A DNA stretch of 64,000 nt from Epiperipatus broadwayi (Eukaryota; Onychophora; Udeonychophora; Euonychophora; Peripatidae). The stretch is taken from NCBI GenBank assembly GCA_028023455.1, contig JAQFVV010000186.1:1640700-1704699 (forward strand), given 5' to 3'. The notes under the pieces were generated by a model. It was not told the DNA's origin and searched no databases. It saw only the letters and a list, made by a program, of their open reading frames with translations. Both the position numbers and the translations under genes were made by a program. This document shows positions 11,161-23,228 of this stretch, one piece after another. How positions within the stretch are numbered: position 1 is the stretch's first letter; the number at the start of each line of letters is the position of its first letter.

Positions 11161-12660
11161 AGTTGAACAGTAGAGGGATATATTTTCATTCAACAATAAC
11201 ACATATTATTTATAAGATTATCAAGAATTGGTGTTAATTTAATGTCATAATAATAGTAATAAATGGAAACAACTCCTAAATATCATTTTAAAATCATGTT
11301 GAATGCCAAAGACACCAATAAATATTTCATGATATGTTTTAAAGACTACTTTTGAAAAATACTATAATATTTCTCCAATTCTAATTATGAATTACTAAAG
11401 TTGTTTTAGTATGAATGATTTCAATTGTGTAAAATAACACCTACATAAAAGTGTTTTCTTTATAGTTTGTTTTTAGCTGTCATTCAATAACTATTTTAGA
11501 AGTATCTATTGTTTTTATAATTTTTTAATTTTAAAAATGTTACCAGCATTATTTTAATACTATCAATTGCCCAATGCCTGAATCGAATCTATTGAAACTA
11601 ATGATTCCACATAACAGACATCCAAAGCTCATCACATTACTCAATTCTTTGATAACATTTAAGAATTAAATGTAAATCTTAATTATGCACATACTTAAAT
11701 AATTTTAGTATTATTGCTTTATCTTTAAATCCAATTTTTAATATTTTGTAAGTCAGATAAAAAGATTTTGTAGACCATATTCTAACCCATTGCTCAGAAT
11801 TTGTAGACTCATTTCTAATAAGAATAAAAGTAGACCAATAATCTAAATCTTATAATAGCATGGCGACATCTCTGACACAAATGAGGCCCACATTATAATT
11901 AGTGCATCAATACTCACCCCATTTAGCCAAACTAATAAAGTGTAATATCTAATCTGATCAGGCTATGCCTAGATAACTCGATTGAATGTGCAATGATTGA
12001 TAAAAATAAAATATTTAAATGTGATAGCCTCTCGAAAAAACTTGTAAATTCACCTAGCTTTGGGTTAGGCTTACTTAAAAAAAAAATCTAGTCTTATTTA
12101 ATAATTCAAACAAACTGAAAAAATTTTCAAGTTACAATAGTATTTAAACATTTAATTTTAGTCATAGTAAAGACTCATATATATATACTGTATATACATG
12201 CTTTTAAAAATTAATCTTTATATTTTTTTATTAAAACTAAAACTCTTTTCATTTAACTTAAATTTAAAATATATAACATGCTTTTTTTTAAATCTCAGCT
12301 TTATTTTTAACAAATACAGTAATCTAAATTTAAGACACTCTTAGCTTTTTAAGATTATGTTTTACTGCATAAAATCTGACATTTTTGATTGAAGATCTGA
12401 AGTGAGGTTTTTTCTTCCCTAAAGACTTAAAGAACATTAGATTAAACCGTTGGATTAAGGCTGTTATAAATAACTTTCGTGTCTTTTTTATTTATTTTTG
12501 CTTGAACTAATATATATATATGTGTGTGTACAATATTAGTCTCTATATAAAATGTTTGTGTATATATTAGTGCATGTATATATATTGGATTTTTTTTGAA
12601 TATGAATAATGTTCAAATAAATAAATAATATGTAATTATGAAGTATCTTTAATAAACTGT
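11161..12660. other. AT-rich unassigned stretch
   Basis: 1.5 kb with no gene-like frame and no copy of the window's repeat families that I could recognise. It contains small TA runs (12,178-12,188; 12,510-12,520). Confidence 0.4.
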
Positions 12661-12663
12661 TTA

Positions 12664-12760
12664 ATCAGCTGACAGGTTTATCTGGGCATAATTGCTGAAA
12701 TATTCTTGACTTCGTTTAAGGAGAAGCCACAGTCCATCACATCACATCATCACATTAATA
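12664..12760 (+). mobile_element. LINE 3'-terminal scrap
   Basis: The text acaggtttatctgggcataa, attgctgaaatattc and aaggagaagccacagtccat is a diverged match to the LINE 3' end at about 1638-1715, ending in the same CACATCACATCA tail. No coding part remains. Confidence 0.6.
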
Positions 12761-14917
12761 TTAAAATAGATCTCTAACATTTGAAAATGGGACAAAACCA
12801 TGTGCTAAAAAAGATTTTTTATGTATAATCATTATTAATACATATATTTATATAGCATGATATTTTTATTATTTATTATAATTTATATGAGAAAACCCAC
12901 ATGATGGATTTCATTAATTTTTATTTTTGATGTTATTATATATGTATATAAATCATGATAACATTTATGCTTAAACATTAAATAATAAATAAATTGTAGA
13001 AGCACTTTCTATTATATCAATCATTAATGACTTTGAATTTTAATGAAATGGATTATTTATAATTTAATTTGGATAATATAAAAAAAGAAATAACAAAAAA
13101 TGATAAATAAAAAAATCTTTTTATTAATAAAAAAGGGAATTTGCTTAATAGATAAGATGCTAAAACAAATCATGGAAGATAATATAAAACAATGTGTTAT
13201 GGGAGCTCATGCATTTACTTTATGTTTGTATACAGTTAATAAAAAATTACCTGACAGTAATTTAAAGTGTTTCTCCAGTTTATTTTTTATTTAATTTCTA
13301 AAACATTAATGTTATTTTGATTTATTTCTAATGGTAACTATAAGACTCACATTGATGCAGATGAGGATGTAAAATCAGAGATGGAAAACTAACACTGTTG
13401 CTGTTCAAGCTAACATTTAGAGAAGTGTGTATGGTATTTAATGCTTAAAGTGAAATGGATGCTTGGTTGTTTTTACAGGGTGGCTAGTACCCGGAAAGTA
13501 CTAATTAAGAAACCATCTTTCTACACTAAGAGTTATTGGTTTTTTTTCTTTTTATCATATGCACTGAGTCTCATTTTATGATTAATTATTAACTCATATA
13601 CATTACTATTTTTCCAGGATCAGGTTCAGGTTAATTATAAACTTGTATGATCATCAAGACATTTATATATTTACATAAGCAAAAAAAAATATCAATGATT
13701 TATAATAAAATATAAATTTAATAAATAAGAGGAATAAACTAATGATTAAACAATATTATAACAGAATATTAGAAATATTAGTTAAATTGATGATAGAGAA
13801 GTTTGATATTTAAACAATTGTCTTTTACACAAAATATTTTCAAATAGATTATTATTAGTAATATACTTGGAGTCATAGAATAAATCGAAAGCTGTTAGCA
13901 TCTTTATATACGCATCTAAATTTTCTAAACTATAAGTATAATTGAAAAATCCTTTCAATTATTATTGGTTATTATTGATATATATACTTATTGTGTATAC
14001 ACTGAAAAAAATGTATAGATAGTATTAATAGGTAGATAAGTATTTGGAGATAATATCAGGCTAGTTTTTCCCTCAGGTTATCCCTTCCTTATTGATTATT
14101 ATAATGCTAAATATTATTGATGCTCAAAATCTTTAATTCTCCTTTTTATAGACAGCAAATATTTTTATTTTTAGTTTAAAAAATTAAAATGTTATATTTT
14201 AATTAGCCAAGTTGCTTTTTTTCACCGTAGTGACATTGTTCCTAAAATTTTTTCATCTTAATAACATTGTATCTAAAAAACATATTTTAATTAATTTCTA
14301 TTGTTTATAAATAGAATAGGTCAGTTTTTCCACTTTAAAACTAAAAGAAATTTAATAAGAATTTTATAACTTAATTTAAAAAAAATAAAAAATAAAATTA
14401 TTATTCCTAAACTAAATTCACAATAAAACATATCCGTTATGTTTAAATAATATTTATAATCACATACAAAATAATAATTAATCCAAACTTTTTAAACATT
14501 TTTATTATTTGTTTTTTATTTATATCGTACATATTATCTTATAAAATAGTTAATGCATAATCATCATCATCATCAATAATGATTCTTTTTTATATTATAT
14601 CCTGAGGTAAAAAAAATAATAAGACATATTTTATCAATCGCTTTCAAATTGGCATTATGTAAAGTTTGGAATTTTGTACCTCTTATGTTACTTTTGATCC
14701 ATTATTGTTTTATATGAAAAAAGCATGTTTTCATTTTTTTTTACAGTACTATTTGAGCTTTTGTCTAGATAGCAAAATTTAAGACAACTGTTCAGAATGA
14801 ATAACATGATGTATTTTTAAAGTGATATGAAATCAGGGCCACCATATGCAGGTGTGCAGGTTATGCAGAGCACAAAATCACTTCATCACAGGGGCATCAA
14901 GATGTCTAGATAAATTA
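12761..14917. other. AT-rich unassigned stretch
   Basis: Very AT-rich. The small ORF at 13100-13294 (64 residues, Lys and Ile rich) shows no domain and I regard it as chance. A CATCATCATCAT stretch at 14,557-14,573 may be a relic RTE tail. The sentence-like block agggccaccatatgcaggtg (about 14,836) is of higher complexity but unidentified. Confidence 0.4.
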
Positions 14918-15370
14918 TAAAATTTATGTATAAATAAAAATGTTTATATTTTTGAATCACTTCATTATTAGTAATACAGTCTGAGTGCAAATGTTTATTA
15001 TTTAAATATGGAATACTTATTTACTTAAATTAATTATGACAATTGCTTGAGTCATGAATTTCAAGGTTTAAACTCAAAATATACTATGTATATATTCTTA
15101 TCTTTGCACTAAACCAAACATGCAGATGCCATTATGTCAAGATAATTAATAAAACTTATATGTTAAATGTTTAGATTTTTCTTAGTTAAATGTAAAAGCA
15201 ATACTTATTTGCCTAGACATGTTGTGACAATTGCTCAAGCCTCAAAATATACTACATATACCCTTTACTATTGCATAAAAGTGAATAGGTCTATGCATGT
15301 TTGTAGCTATAATTAATAAAATTTATATGTATATGAAAATATTTAGATTTTCCAATCACTTTTGTTTAAG
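14918..15370. repeat. Degenerate tandem repeat, unit about 170-220 bp
   Basis: Recurring in order about two and a third times are: aa(t/c)ttatatgt...aaatgtttagatttt, a (ga)caattgctt/caagc block, caaaatatactacatata, and a closing ataattaataaaa. Unit starts are near 14,925, 15,149 and 15,319. The units differ by many substitutions and indels, so the array is old. Confidence 0.6.
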
Positions 15371-15736
15371 TATCCTGATTTATATAAAAAGAATACATTG
15401 CTATTAAAACGTATTTTTAAAATATTGTCCCATAATTACAGTAATTCTTCATGTGATAAAATTGTATTTATTAATTCTATTTTTCATATTTCATCTGTAT
15501 TCATCAGTTTAAAACAGAGCTAGAGTATCCAACACAGGACAATGGATTCCATGGGTTTTTTTAGCAAAGTCTTTTTAACTTCTTTTGTTTAGTATGCCAT
15601 ATATCTTTTACACATTTTATTGAAGAGCATTCTCTGTTTTTAATAACAATAATTTTTTTAATGCCATATTATTATTTAATGGCTCTCTGTTGATTGTAAT
15701 AATTTCACTTGGAATCATTTGGTTAGAAAAGTGTTG
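15371..15736. other. AT-rich unassigned stretch
   Basis: Spacer between the tandem repeat and RTE copy A; nothing recognised. Confidence 0.4.
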
Positions 15737-15737
15737 T

Positions 15738-16594
15738 CATCATCATCATCATCATCATCATCAATCATTATCGATTCTCTGCAGGATGAAGATCTATCCA
15801 ACTTCAAACCATCTTCTCTGATCTTTAGCTTCTCTCCTCCACACCACCCCTACACACTTTCTTATTTCATCTATCCATCTCATAAGTGATCTCTTTCTGG
15901 GTCTTTTACAATCTCTTGGAATCCCATTTAAAATTTCAATTGTCCATCTATTATCATCTCTTCTAGCAATATATTCAACTCAACTCCAGTATTTTAATTT
16001 TTTCAATGAGATTAATAACACCTGTTTGTTCTCTTACCCATATATTGCATTTTCGATATCTTCTTGTTATTCTTAACATGAATCTCTCCATACTTCTTTG
16101 AGTGGTCTGAAGTCTCTGTATTGCTCTTCTATTAAGTGTCCAAGTCTCAGATCCATAAGTAAGAACTGGTAAAACACATTTATTAAAAACCTTTCTTTTC
16201 AAACACATAGGCATATTTTCTTTTAGTATCAAGTTATTTCTACCAAAAGCACTCCAACCAAGTTTAATTCTATGATTAATTTTATCCATTATATTTCCAT
16301 CTGTATTAATAATCTGACCAAGATATTTGTAGCTGTTAACTTTTTCTAACTCATCATAATCAATCTTTATTTCATATTTTGAGAAAAATCCATTAAACAT
16401 TACTTTAGTTTTATAGCATTTGTCTTTAGTCCTATTTTTTTTACTTTTATCTGATAACTCCTGCAACATTTTCTGCAGCTCTAAAGCATTATTTGCAAAA
16501 ACAACAACATCATCTGCAAAAATCTAAATGACTTAAATGATCTCCATTTACTATCACTTCTTTAGATTTCCATTTTAATCCACAAAATACTTTT
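15738..16594 (-). mobile_element. RTE-clade LINE, copy A (5'-truncated)
   Basis: A 3' fragment in minus orientation, about 860 bp, closely similar to copies B and E. It ends in nine CAT units on the plus strand (15,738-15,763), read on the element strand as (TGATGA)n, the short simple-repeat tail typical of RTE elements. The similarity to copy E stops near 16,594, just 5' of the RT catalytic box, in the text equivalent to ccacaaaatac. The ORF at 15975-16469 (164 residues) covers the region after the catalytic box and ends by frameshift in the C-terminal part. Confidence 0.88.
15975..16469 (-). pseudogene. RTE reverse transcriptase C-terminal fragment (copy A)
   Basis: Includes SYKYLGQIINTDG, LGWSAFGRNNLIL, CVLPVLTYGSETWTLNRR and RAIQRLQTTQRSMER, the diagnostic post-catalytic blocks of RTE reverse transcriptases (the LTYGSETW motif). 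Copy E carries the same blocks with few changes. Relative to E it lacks the true C-terminus because of indels around 15,975. The upstream catalytic box (FADD) is absent because the element is truncated near 16,594. Confidence 0.85.
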
Positions 16595-16599
16595 ACATT

Positions 16600-17480
16600 T
16601 GATAAAGATGTGGCAATGTTTGTTACTTTCTGTTTGCATTTATTTTGCAGTGTTTGTCTCATTTGTGTGCTCCCAGGTAAAATGGAAATCCAAGAAATGG
16701 AGTTGGTTTTCCTTGGTATAACTGTGTGTTGGGTTTGTTAGTATAGATGAACCATGTTGTAGGCATTCTGAACTGATAGGTGGTTTGTATTGTTTATATG
16801 TTTGGAGCTTTTCCTTAAAATATTGGTATAAGGGTTCTAACATGTCATGACCTGCATAATTGATTCCACTTATCTCAATTGCCATGAACACTTTTCTGGT
16901 TGATGGATATCCTAGTGCCATTGTACATAGCCATGTGTTTCATGTATGTTGTTATGTGAGACATATTTTCTTTTTCTTTGTGGCAATGTTTTCTTTTAAT
17001 TGTTTATATGTATTGTGGTATCGCTTTGTTAGTTTTTGTATATATTCATGGATATTGTGTATGGGTCTGGTGATGGTGATTCTCTTGTGGAGATCATCTG
17101 CTAGTACCATTAATCAGGAGGGTGAGGGTGAGTATCTTGTCATGTGATGTATGTTGATGAATGATTGATATTTTTTGAATTGGATCTTGTGGGATATCTT
17201 TAATTTTGTTTAGCATAATGTAAGATTCTGAGAATAGAAAGTGGTTGTTGGAAGTAGGAGTCTGATTGTTTTTTCTTTATGAATAAATGTTGCCTGAAAC
17301 TCTGAGAAATTTATTGTAATAGTTTGTGCAACATAGTCTGAAAATGGTCATGGATTTAATTGGAAGTTGATCAGGTGGTGAAGCATTAGTGGGTAGTAGC
17401 AAAGATCAATGAGTGTGTTATGCTGTCAATTGTAGAATGACACTCTCAAGTTTTATATATATTCACCTTAAAAAGGTGTT
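16600..17480 (-). pseudogene. Unidentified degenerate coding-like tract
   Basis: GC-richer and of higher complexity than its surroundings. The minus strand has a 93-residue open frame (16640-16921: MALGYPSTRKVFMAIEIS and then HDMLEPLYQYFKEKLQTY). Upstream of it the same frame, with a few stops, reads LADDLHKRITITRPI and EYIQKLTKRYHNTYKQLKEN (about 17,110-17,000). The second stretch has the helical, Lys/Arg-rich look of the region after the core of a retroelement integrase, but I find no catalytic motif and do not assign it. It directly abuts the truncated 5' side of RTE copy A. The plus-strand ORF 16860-17147 is its shadow. Confidence 0.3.
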
Positions 17481-18240
17481 AGTTTTTGGACTTCTGATCA
17501 TCATCTTCAATAAATTCTCTGATAAAAAGTTTGGCAAAAATAAATTTTATATTTCTTGTATGGTTTAAAGTTTAAAAAGGACAGTTATTATTTCTTGCTT
17601 TTTTATTATTATTGATATGTACGTAATTTTCTTAAATAGGTTTTTATCAGTTTATTTATTTATTTTATTTTTTTTATAAATTAATATTCTTAACATTATA
17701 CTGGAAAGTCATAAATGATCTATTAGCAACTTAAAACAAAGAGAGAGGAAGAAATCACTGTAGGTGACTTCTCGTTTGTCCATCAAGCAAATTCTTTTCT
17801 ACCTCATAAGTGAATTACAATTCAAAGTGAATAATTTCATCTTAAAATTGCCATCAATCGCAGTAAAAGATTTAATAATGAGAAGATGTTAAAACAATAA
17901 GAACTTCCCCCAGCTATTTATTCTAATGAACTGTTGTTGATAAACTGGATTATGCAAGAAAGATCAAATCAGTAGATATTAAATTAATTTATTGACATCT
18001 CTTGATTTTTATAATTAATTAGATTTGATTTTTATTAATTCGTTTAAGATAAATTTCTTACTAGAATATTTTATAATGAACGATAATTAATATAAACACC
18101 GATTAAAATACTGAATTAGATTTAATATCAGATAAATATAGAATGCTTTTAGCAATAAAAATCAATATTGTACGTAATGATTTCCACTGAAGTTTCAGTT
18201 ACTGTTTTATCATATATATATAAAAGATGTTAATTTTATT
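17481..18240. other. AT-rich unassigned stretch
   Basis: No ORF or repeat family recognised. Confidence 0.4.
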
Positions 18241-18335
18241 TTTAAATATAGTTCACGTTTACAGTGTTCCTGTGAAAAGATGGCGGCGAGTTCTTTTACC
18301 AAACTACTCGAAGCGCCATTTATGCTTTAACAAAT
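18240..18335 (+). promoter_or_regulatory. Candidate promoter or first-exon spot with AAGATGGCGGC motif
   Basis: In a local island of higher GC the plus strand reads gtgaaaagatggcggcgag. AAGATGGCGGC (18,278-18,288) is the core YY1-binding sequence and is one base off the TISU initiator element, which combines transcription start and start codon. The ATG at 18,280 opens a 16-codon frame, MAASSFTKLLEAPFML, ending at 18,330. No splice donor or downstream exon could be identified. A TATATATATAAAAG stretch lies about 50 bp upstream. It could be a small-gene promoter, a lone first exon, or transposon sequence. Confidence 0.3.
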
Positions 18336-18647
18336 GCGTTGCTATGTAGAGCATAGTTTAATTATTCACCACAAGTTTTTTTAAAGATGTTAACATCTCA
18401 TTACCACAAGTTATAAAATCTGACAATATGTTTCAAACTTTTGACTCAAACAGCTGAAATAATTAAAATGATTCAAACGGGTTATAACAGTGAATGTTTG
18501 ATTTGCAAGATTTCATGAAGACAATCGATGAAGATATAAACACATTGTCACATTATATATCATAGCTCATGATCCAAACATGCTAATGGCTTAAACATTT
18601 ATTAGTGAATAACTAAACTATTGCCATTACATAACACGTGATTTGAT

Positions 18648-18810
18648 TCAAGTTGGCAGGCAGACATCTTGGATAGCGAAAAGGAATCACCTGTAGTATT
18701 GTGAATATTTTGTTAAATAATAAATAATCAAGTTGGCAGGCAGACATCTTGGATAGCGAAAAGGAATCACCTGTAGTATTGTGAATATTTTATTAAATAA
18801 TAAATGATCA
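18648..18810. repeat. 80-bp tandem duplication
   Basis: Two adjacent 80-bp units (18,648-18,727 and 18,728-18,807) beginning tcaagttggcaggcagacat and differing at only two positions. Each unit contains cagacatcttggat, whose complement (atccaagatgtctg) resembles a weak YY1-type site. The near identity implies a recent duplication (or an assembly artefact). Confidence 0.95.
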
Positions 18811-19214
18811 TAGAATCAGTTACAATGGACATTAGGTCATAGTCTCAGTAAAATTTTAATCAACTAACCGAACTAAGATTTTGTTTTTAGTTTCCTGAAT
18901 GATAAAATACTCTAAATACCCATAGTTCTTGAGTGTCTGTTCCCACCTCTGTTGAGTTATGTTTTTTTTTCCTATACCTTTCAGTCAAGAAATAATAATA
19001 TTGCTCACTCAGGAGTTAACTGTTAGCTAGTGAGGCTTTCAGTAGATTTTTTCAAAAATGTTTTTAATTGTTTTTATTTTGATTGACTAAAGTGGTTTAA
19101 CTATAGAATGTTCATGATATTACCTTCCATACCATTGGTTTATTAAATTAGGTGTAAAATAAAATAAAAAATCCCCAAGATTTCTTAAAAGGTTTTTAAT
19201 TATGTATATGAAGG
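18811..19214. other. AT-rich unassigned stretch
   Basis: Nothing recognised between the tandem duplication and the GATA-type array. Confidence 0.4.
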
Positions 19215-19622
19215 AATTAATATACTGATAAAGATAGATATAAAAAAATGGTTAGTGGATAAATACATATATAGACATATAGATGAGAATATGATATATA
19301 GATAGACTGACAGATAAATAGATGGATGGATAAATATGTAGACATATATACCCAAACAGATAAACTGAAAAGTAGATGGTTAAATAAACAGCTAGATAAA
19401 TAATAGGAATATAGATATATGATAGACTGATGGTAAACAAGCAGGAGACAGATAGAAAGACAAATAAATAGGCTGACAAACTGGTAAATATATAGTCAGA
19501 TGGACAGACAAAGAGTTTGGTACTCGGAAGGATAAATAAATAAATAGATGAATAGATAGACAGAAAGATAAACGGGCAGATGGATTGACAGAAAGGCTAA
19601 CAGATACATCAATAGATAAATA
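19215..19622. repeat. Degenerate (GATA)n-type minisatellite
   Basis: About 400 bp of 4-bp-periodic text: atagatagac, agataaatagatggatggat, agatagacagaaagataaac and similar. The minus-strand ORF here (Ser/Tyr/Ile-rich, 19252-19479) is a by-product of the repeat and not a gene. Confidence 0.9.
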
Positions 19623-20309
19623 TAAAAAAGCTTCAATTTAAAAATTACTTATAATAACAAATTATAATTTTTAATAAAAAGAAATCATTTATAGTCCAAA
19701 AAGAAAATTGAATTTCATATTCCTAAAAAACAATATTATTTATTTTTCGTACCATTTTAGTAAGATTATGTTGAAAATTTATTCATCAAAAAATAAAAAC
19801 CTTGCAGTGGAAAGCATTTTTCAGATATAAAGTTTGAAAAAGTAATTAGACATAATTGATAATGTATTAAAATGCAAGTGAATATTAGATATCATGATCC
19901 ATGCTTTATAGGATAAATATTAAAAGGTTTTGGATTCTGCTAATTATTCTAAATTATTAATGTTCCTAATAAAAATAATATACAAAAGAATTGTACTGTT
20001 ATTATAATGAATCTCTATGTATAATTAAAATATATAGCTAAAACAAGCTATGGTTAAATAGACTGTTTTCACATAGGCAAGGAGTTGGATAGGAATGTAT
20101 ATCATCAGTCTCACTAATTAACTAATTTATAGAAAATGCAATGAGTGAAGCCTAATTAGATAAAACAAATGTGAATAGAAATTTAGTAGAAAAAAATTTC
20201 CATAAAAAGATTGCACTATTACTAAATATTACGTTTCAAAAATTATGCAATCAAGGAATGTAAATAAATTAAAAATTGTTAATAAGATATGTTGATAGTT
20301 GTTGCTTTT
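19623..20309. other. AT-rich unassigned stretch
   Basis: No gene or repeat family recognised. Confidence 0.4.
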
Positions 20310-20429
20310 ATGAATAATTTATCAACAATAAAAGATATGCAAGAAACAATAAAAGATATGCAAGAAACAATAAAAGATATGCAAGAAACAATAAAAGATA
20401 TGCAAGTAATGATACCTATTGCATACTAG
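20310..20429 (+). CDS. Small ORF built of four heptad repeats
   Basis: A 39-codon frame: MNNL, then STIKDMQ, then three exact ETIKDMQ heptads, then VMIPIAY and a TAG stop. The 21-bp unit is repeated four times without interruption (20,322-20,405) and is exactly seven codons long. The repeat therefore stays in frame, and isoleucine and methionine fall at fixed heptad positions as in a short coiled coil. No upstream promoter, intron or homologue is evident, and a 21-bp minisatellite would produce the same picture by chance. I treat it as a possible but unproven coding remnant. Confidence 0.25.
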   Translation: MNNLSTIKDMQETIKDMQETIKDMQETIKDMQVMIPIAY

Positions 20430-21231
20430 CACTAGGAATGGTTGAAAGGTATAGGGATCATAGTTTTAAAAATTAAAAGCATAATTGTTTTAGCTATAAC
20501 ATTGAAAAAGAATATGAAATATAGTGATGCTTTACAAATATGGTATGGGTGAAGACTTAAAAGTGATCCAATAAAACCTCAACAAATGTAAATGGATGTA
20601 AATTGACTTCTTTTGGTAACATTCTAAAAGAGTTTTAATCAAAATCAAATCAGATAAAAGTGGCAAAATAGCAGCGAGAATTAGAAGTCAAACAGTCCTT
20701 TTCCATGTCAAAAGTTTAATCAAAAAAGTATAAAAAAAATTTTATGCTTGCCTACTCCAAAATGAGTAACCAATAAGAATGTCACCCATGACTGTCATTT
20801 CACTCAATCAGGCAACCAATATATTTTATATATTTTTCCAGTAATGTTGAACCTACTTCTAACCAACTTATAAAATAATCTTATGTGTTTACTTACTGAC
20901 CAATAAATTATTCTATGCCAGTTTAATTTTATTAAACAATCAAAGAAACCCTTTCAGATGAAAGCTAATTATATGAATTTCAGTCATCTCATCTATGAAA
21001 CCACAAAAATATGTTCCAGTAATTTATCCCAAATTAGTAGATATCTTAAAATTTTATGAACCCATGTACTATAGTATTAATATTTTAGTCTTATTTTTTA
21101 AGAAACTTTAGAAACATAAAATATCATTTTAACAATATAATACATTGCTTCTACTCAGGAAAAGAATGTGAAAATCAGCATATGTTTGTTTGCCTTTATT
21201 TTATTTTATTGAACTACAGGGGAAGAGCATT
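20430..21231. other. AT-rich unassigned stretch
   Basis: Contains a few decayed codon-like stretches (about 20,500-20,700) but nothing I can assign. Confidence 0.4.
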
Positions 21232-21351
21232 TGTATCATCATTAACCATTATCAATCCACTGCAGGATGAAGGTCTCTCCAAGTTCAATCCATCTACTCC
21301 GATCCTTAACTTCTCTTCTCCACATCACCCCTGCACACTTTCTTATTTCAT

Positions 21352-22428
21352 TCATCCATCTAACATGTGATCTCTTTCTGAGTCTTTTAAATCTCTTGGA
21401 ATCCAGTTTAAGATTTTAATTGTCCATCTATTATCATTTCTTCTAAAAATATGTCCAGCCCAACTCCACTTCAATCTTTTAATTTTTTCAATGAGGTCAG
21501 TAACACCTGTTTGTTCTCTTACCCATACATTTTGTTTTCGATCTCTTCTTGTTACTCCCAACATGCATCTCTCCATACTTCTTTGAGTGGTCTGAAGTCT
21601 CTGTATTGCTCTTCTATTAAGTGTCCAAGTCTCAGATCCATAAGTAAGAACTGGCAAAACACATTTATTAAAAACCTTCTTTTTCAAACACATAGGCATA
21701 TTTCCTTTTAGTATCAAGTTATTTCTACCAAAAGCACTCCAACCAAGTTTAATTTTATGATTAATTTCATCCATTATGTTTCCATCTGTATTAATAATCT
21801 GACCAAGGTATTTGTAACTGTTAACTTCTTCTAACTCATCATAATCAATCTTTATTTTCATATTTTGAGAAAATCGATTAAACATTACTTTAGTCTTTTT
21901 AACATTTATCTTTAGTCCTACTTTCCTACTTTCATCTGATAACTCCTGCAACATTTCCTGCAGCTCTAAAGCATTATTTGCAAAAACAACTACATCATCT
22001 GCAAAATCTAAATGACTTAAATAATCTCCATTTACTTTCACTCCTTTAGCTTCCCATTTTAATCCACAAAATACTTCTTGCAGCACTGCTGTAAAAAGTT
22101 TTGGAGATATGGAGTCACCCTGTCTTACACCCTTCTCAATGTTGACTTTCCCAGTATCATTATGTAATCTAATTGTTGCTGTTGCATTTTTATAAATATT
22201 CTTTAAAATATGACAATATCCTGGATCTATACCTTGATGATCCAATGCTTTAATCACTGAAGAAATGTTTATAGAATCAAATGCCTTTTCATAATCTACA
22301 AATCCAAAACATAATGGCAACTCATATTCATTTGTTCTTTCTATAACTTCTCTCAATACCTGGATATGATCTACTGTACTAAAACCACTTTTAAATCCAG
22401 CTTGTTCTCTTGGTTGGTGGAAATCCAA
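21352..22428 (-). pseudogene. RTE reverse transcriptase, palm to C-terminus (copy B)
   Basis: 358 residues. QAGFKSGFSTVDHIQ and YEKAFDSI give the first RT blocks (catalytic Asp in AFD), GVRQGDSISPKLF the next, and LDFADDVVVFAN the catalytic box. Then come SYKYLGQIINTDG, VLPVLTYGSETW and WSWAGHIFRR. The frame ends early in the C-terminal region (a frameshift near 21,390 replaces the basic tail). Upstream it is closed only by an in-frame TAG that reads as Gln in copy E. Very similar to copy E throughout, so both derive from one recently active family. Confidence 0.9.
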
Positions 22429-22434
22429 TGTTCT

Positions 22435-23019
22435 CTATAGATGAGTTGTAATTATCTTGTTAAAAATTTTGTATAAAACTGATAAAAGGCTGATAGGTCT
22501 GTAATTTCTAATATCTTCTTTATTACCTTTTTTAAATATTAATACTGCATTCTTCCAATCATCTGGTACATCTTTATCATTTAGACATTTGGTATATAAC
22601 TTTGCTAAAAAAATTTTTATTTCTTCACCTGCTTCTTTTAATATATCAATTATAATTCCATCATTACCTGGGGCCTTTCCTTTCTTCATATATTTAATTG
22701 CATGTCTCACTTCTTCATTTAAAATTCTGGGCAATTCAGAAGATGTAATAGATATAGAAGGTACTTGTTCTTTATTACTATATAATTCTTGATAAAAGTC
22801 TTTTACCCATTTCATGATGTCATCTCTCTTTTTAGTAATAATTCCATCTTTTTTTCTTATTGCAGATATAAATTTTCTACCAATTTCAAAATGTTGTCTT
22901 ACATTATTGAGACTTTTATTTTCCTCTATAGCTTTCCTTGCTAGTTTACAGTTATACTTTCTTATATCATTTTCAACTCTTTTCTGCACCATTTTACAAA
23001 ATTTGAGATATTCAATCAT
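22435..23019 (-). pseudogene. RTE linker and RT fingers (copy B)
   Basis: 194 residues linking the endonuclease to the RT. Basic N-terminal part ([20 protein letters not shown]), then [39 protein letters not shown] (RT block 0/1) and [20 protein letters not shown] (block 1/2). It ends at the TAG at 22,436-22,438. One or two residues in the ILIFKKG part are missing relative to copy E. Its Met is internal to the polyprotein. Confidence 0.85.
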
Positions 23020-23228
23020 TTTTTAATGCATCATTTTTCTATATCTTCATATTCCTTCTTTTCTTCATAAATTCTCATCTCAGTAGAAATTTTATTGGTC
23101 AATTGCTGCTTTTTTCTACTAGCTATCTTTGTTGCAGTTTTTAAAAGTGTATCAGTTATTTTCATATTAATTTCATTCAAATCTGAATCATGTTCAAAAT
23201 CTACTAATACTTGAAAGCAATTTGTAAG

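Noticed and set aside
15738-15763. Possible CRISPR-like or regulatory CAT repeat
   Set aside because: It is the simple-repeat tail of an RTE element; the window is eukaryotic.
19252-19479. 75-residue hydrophobic ORF resembling a membrane protein
   Set aside because: A translation of the GATA-type minisatellite.
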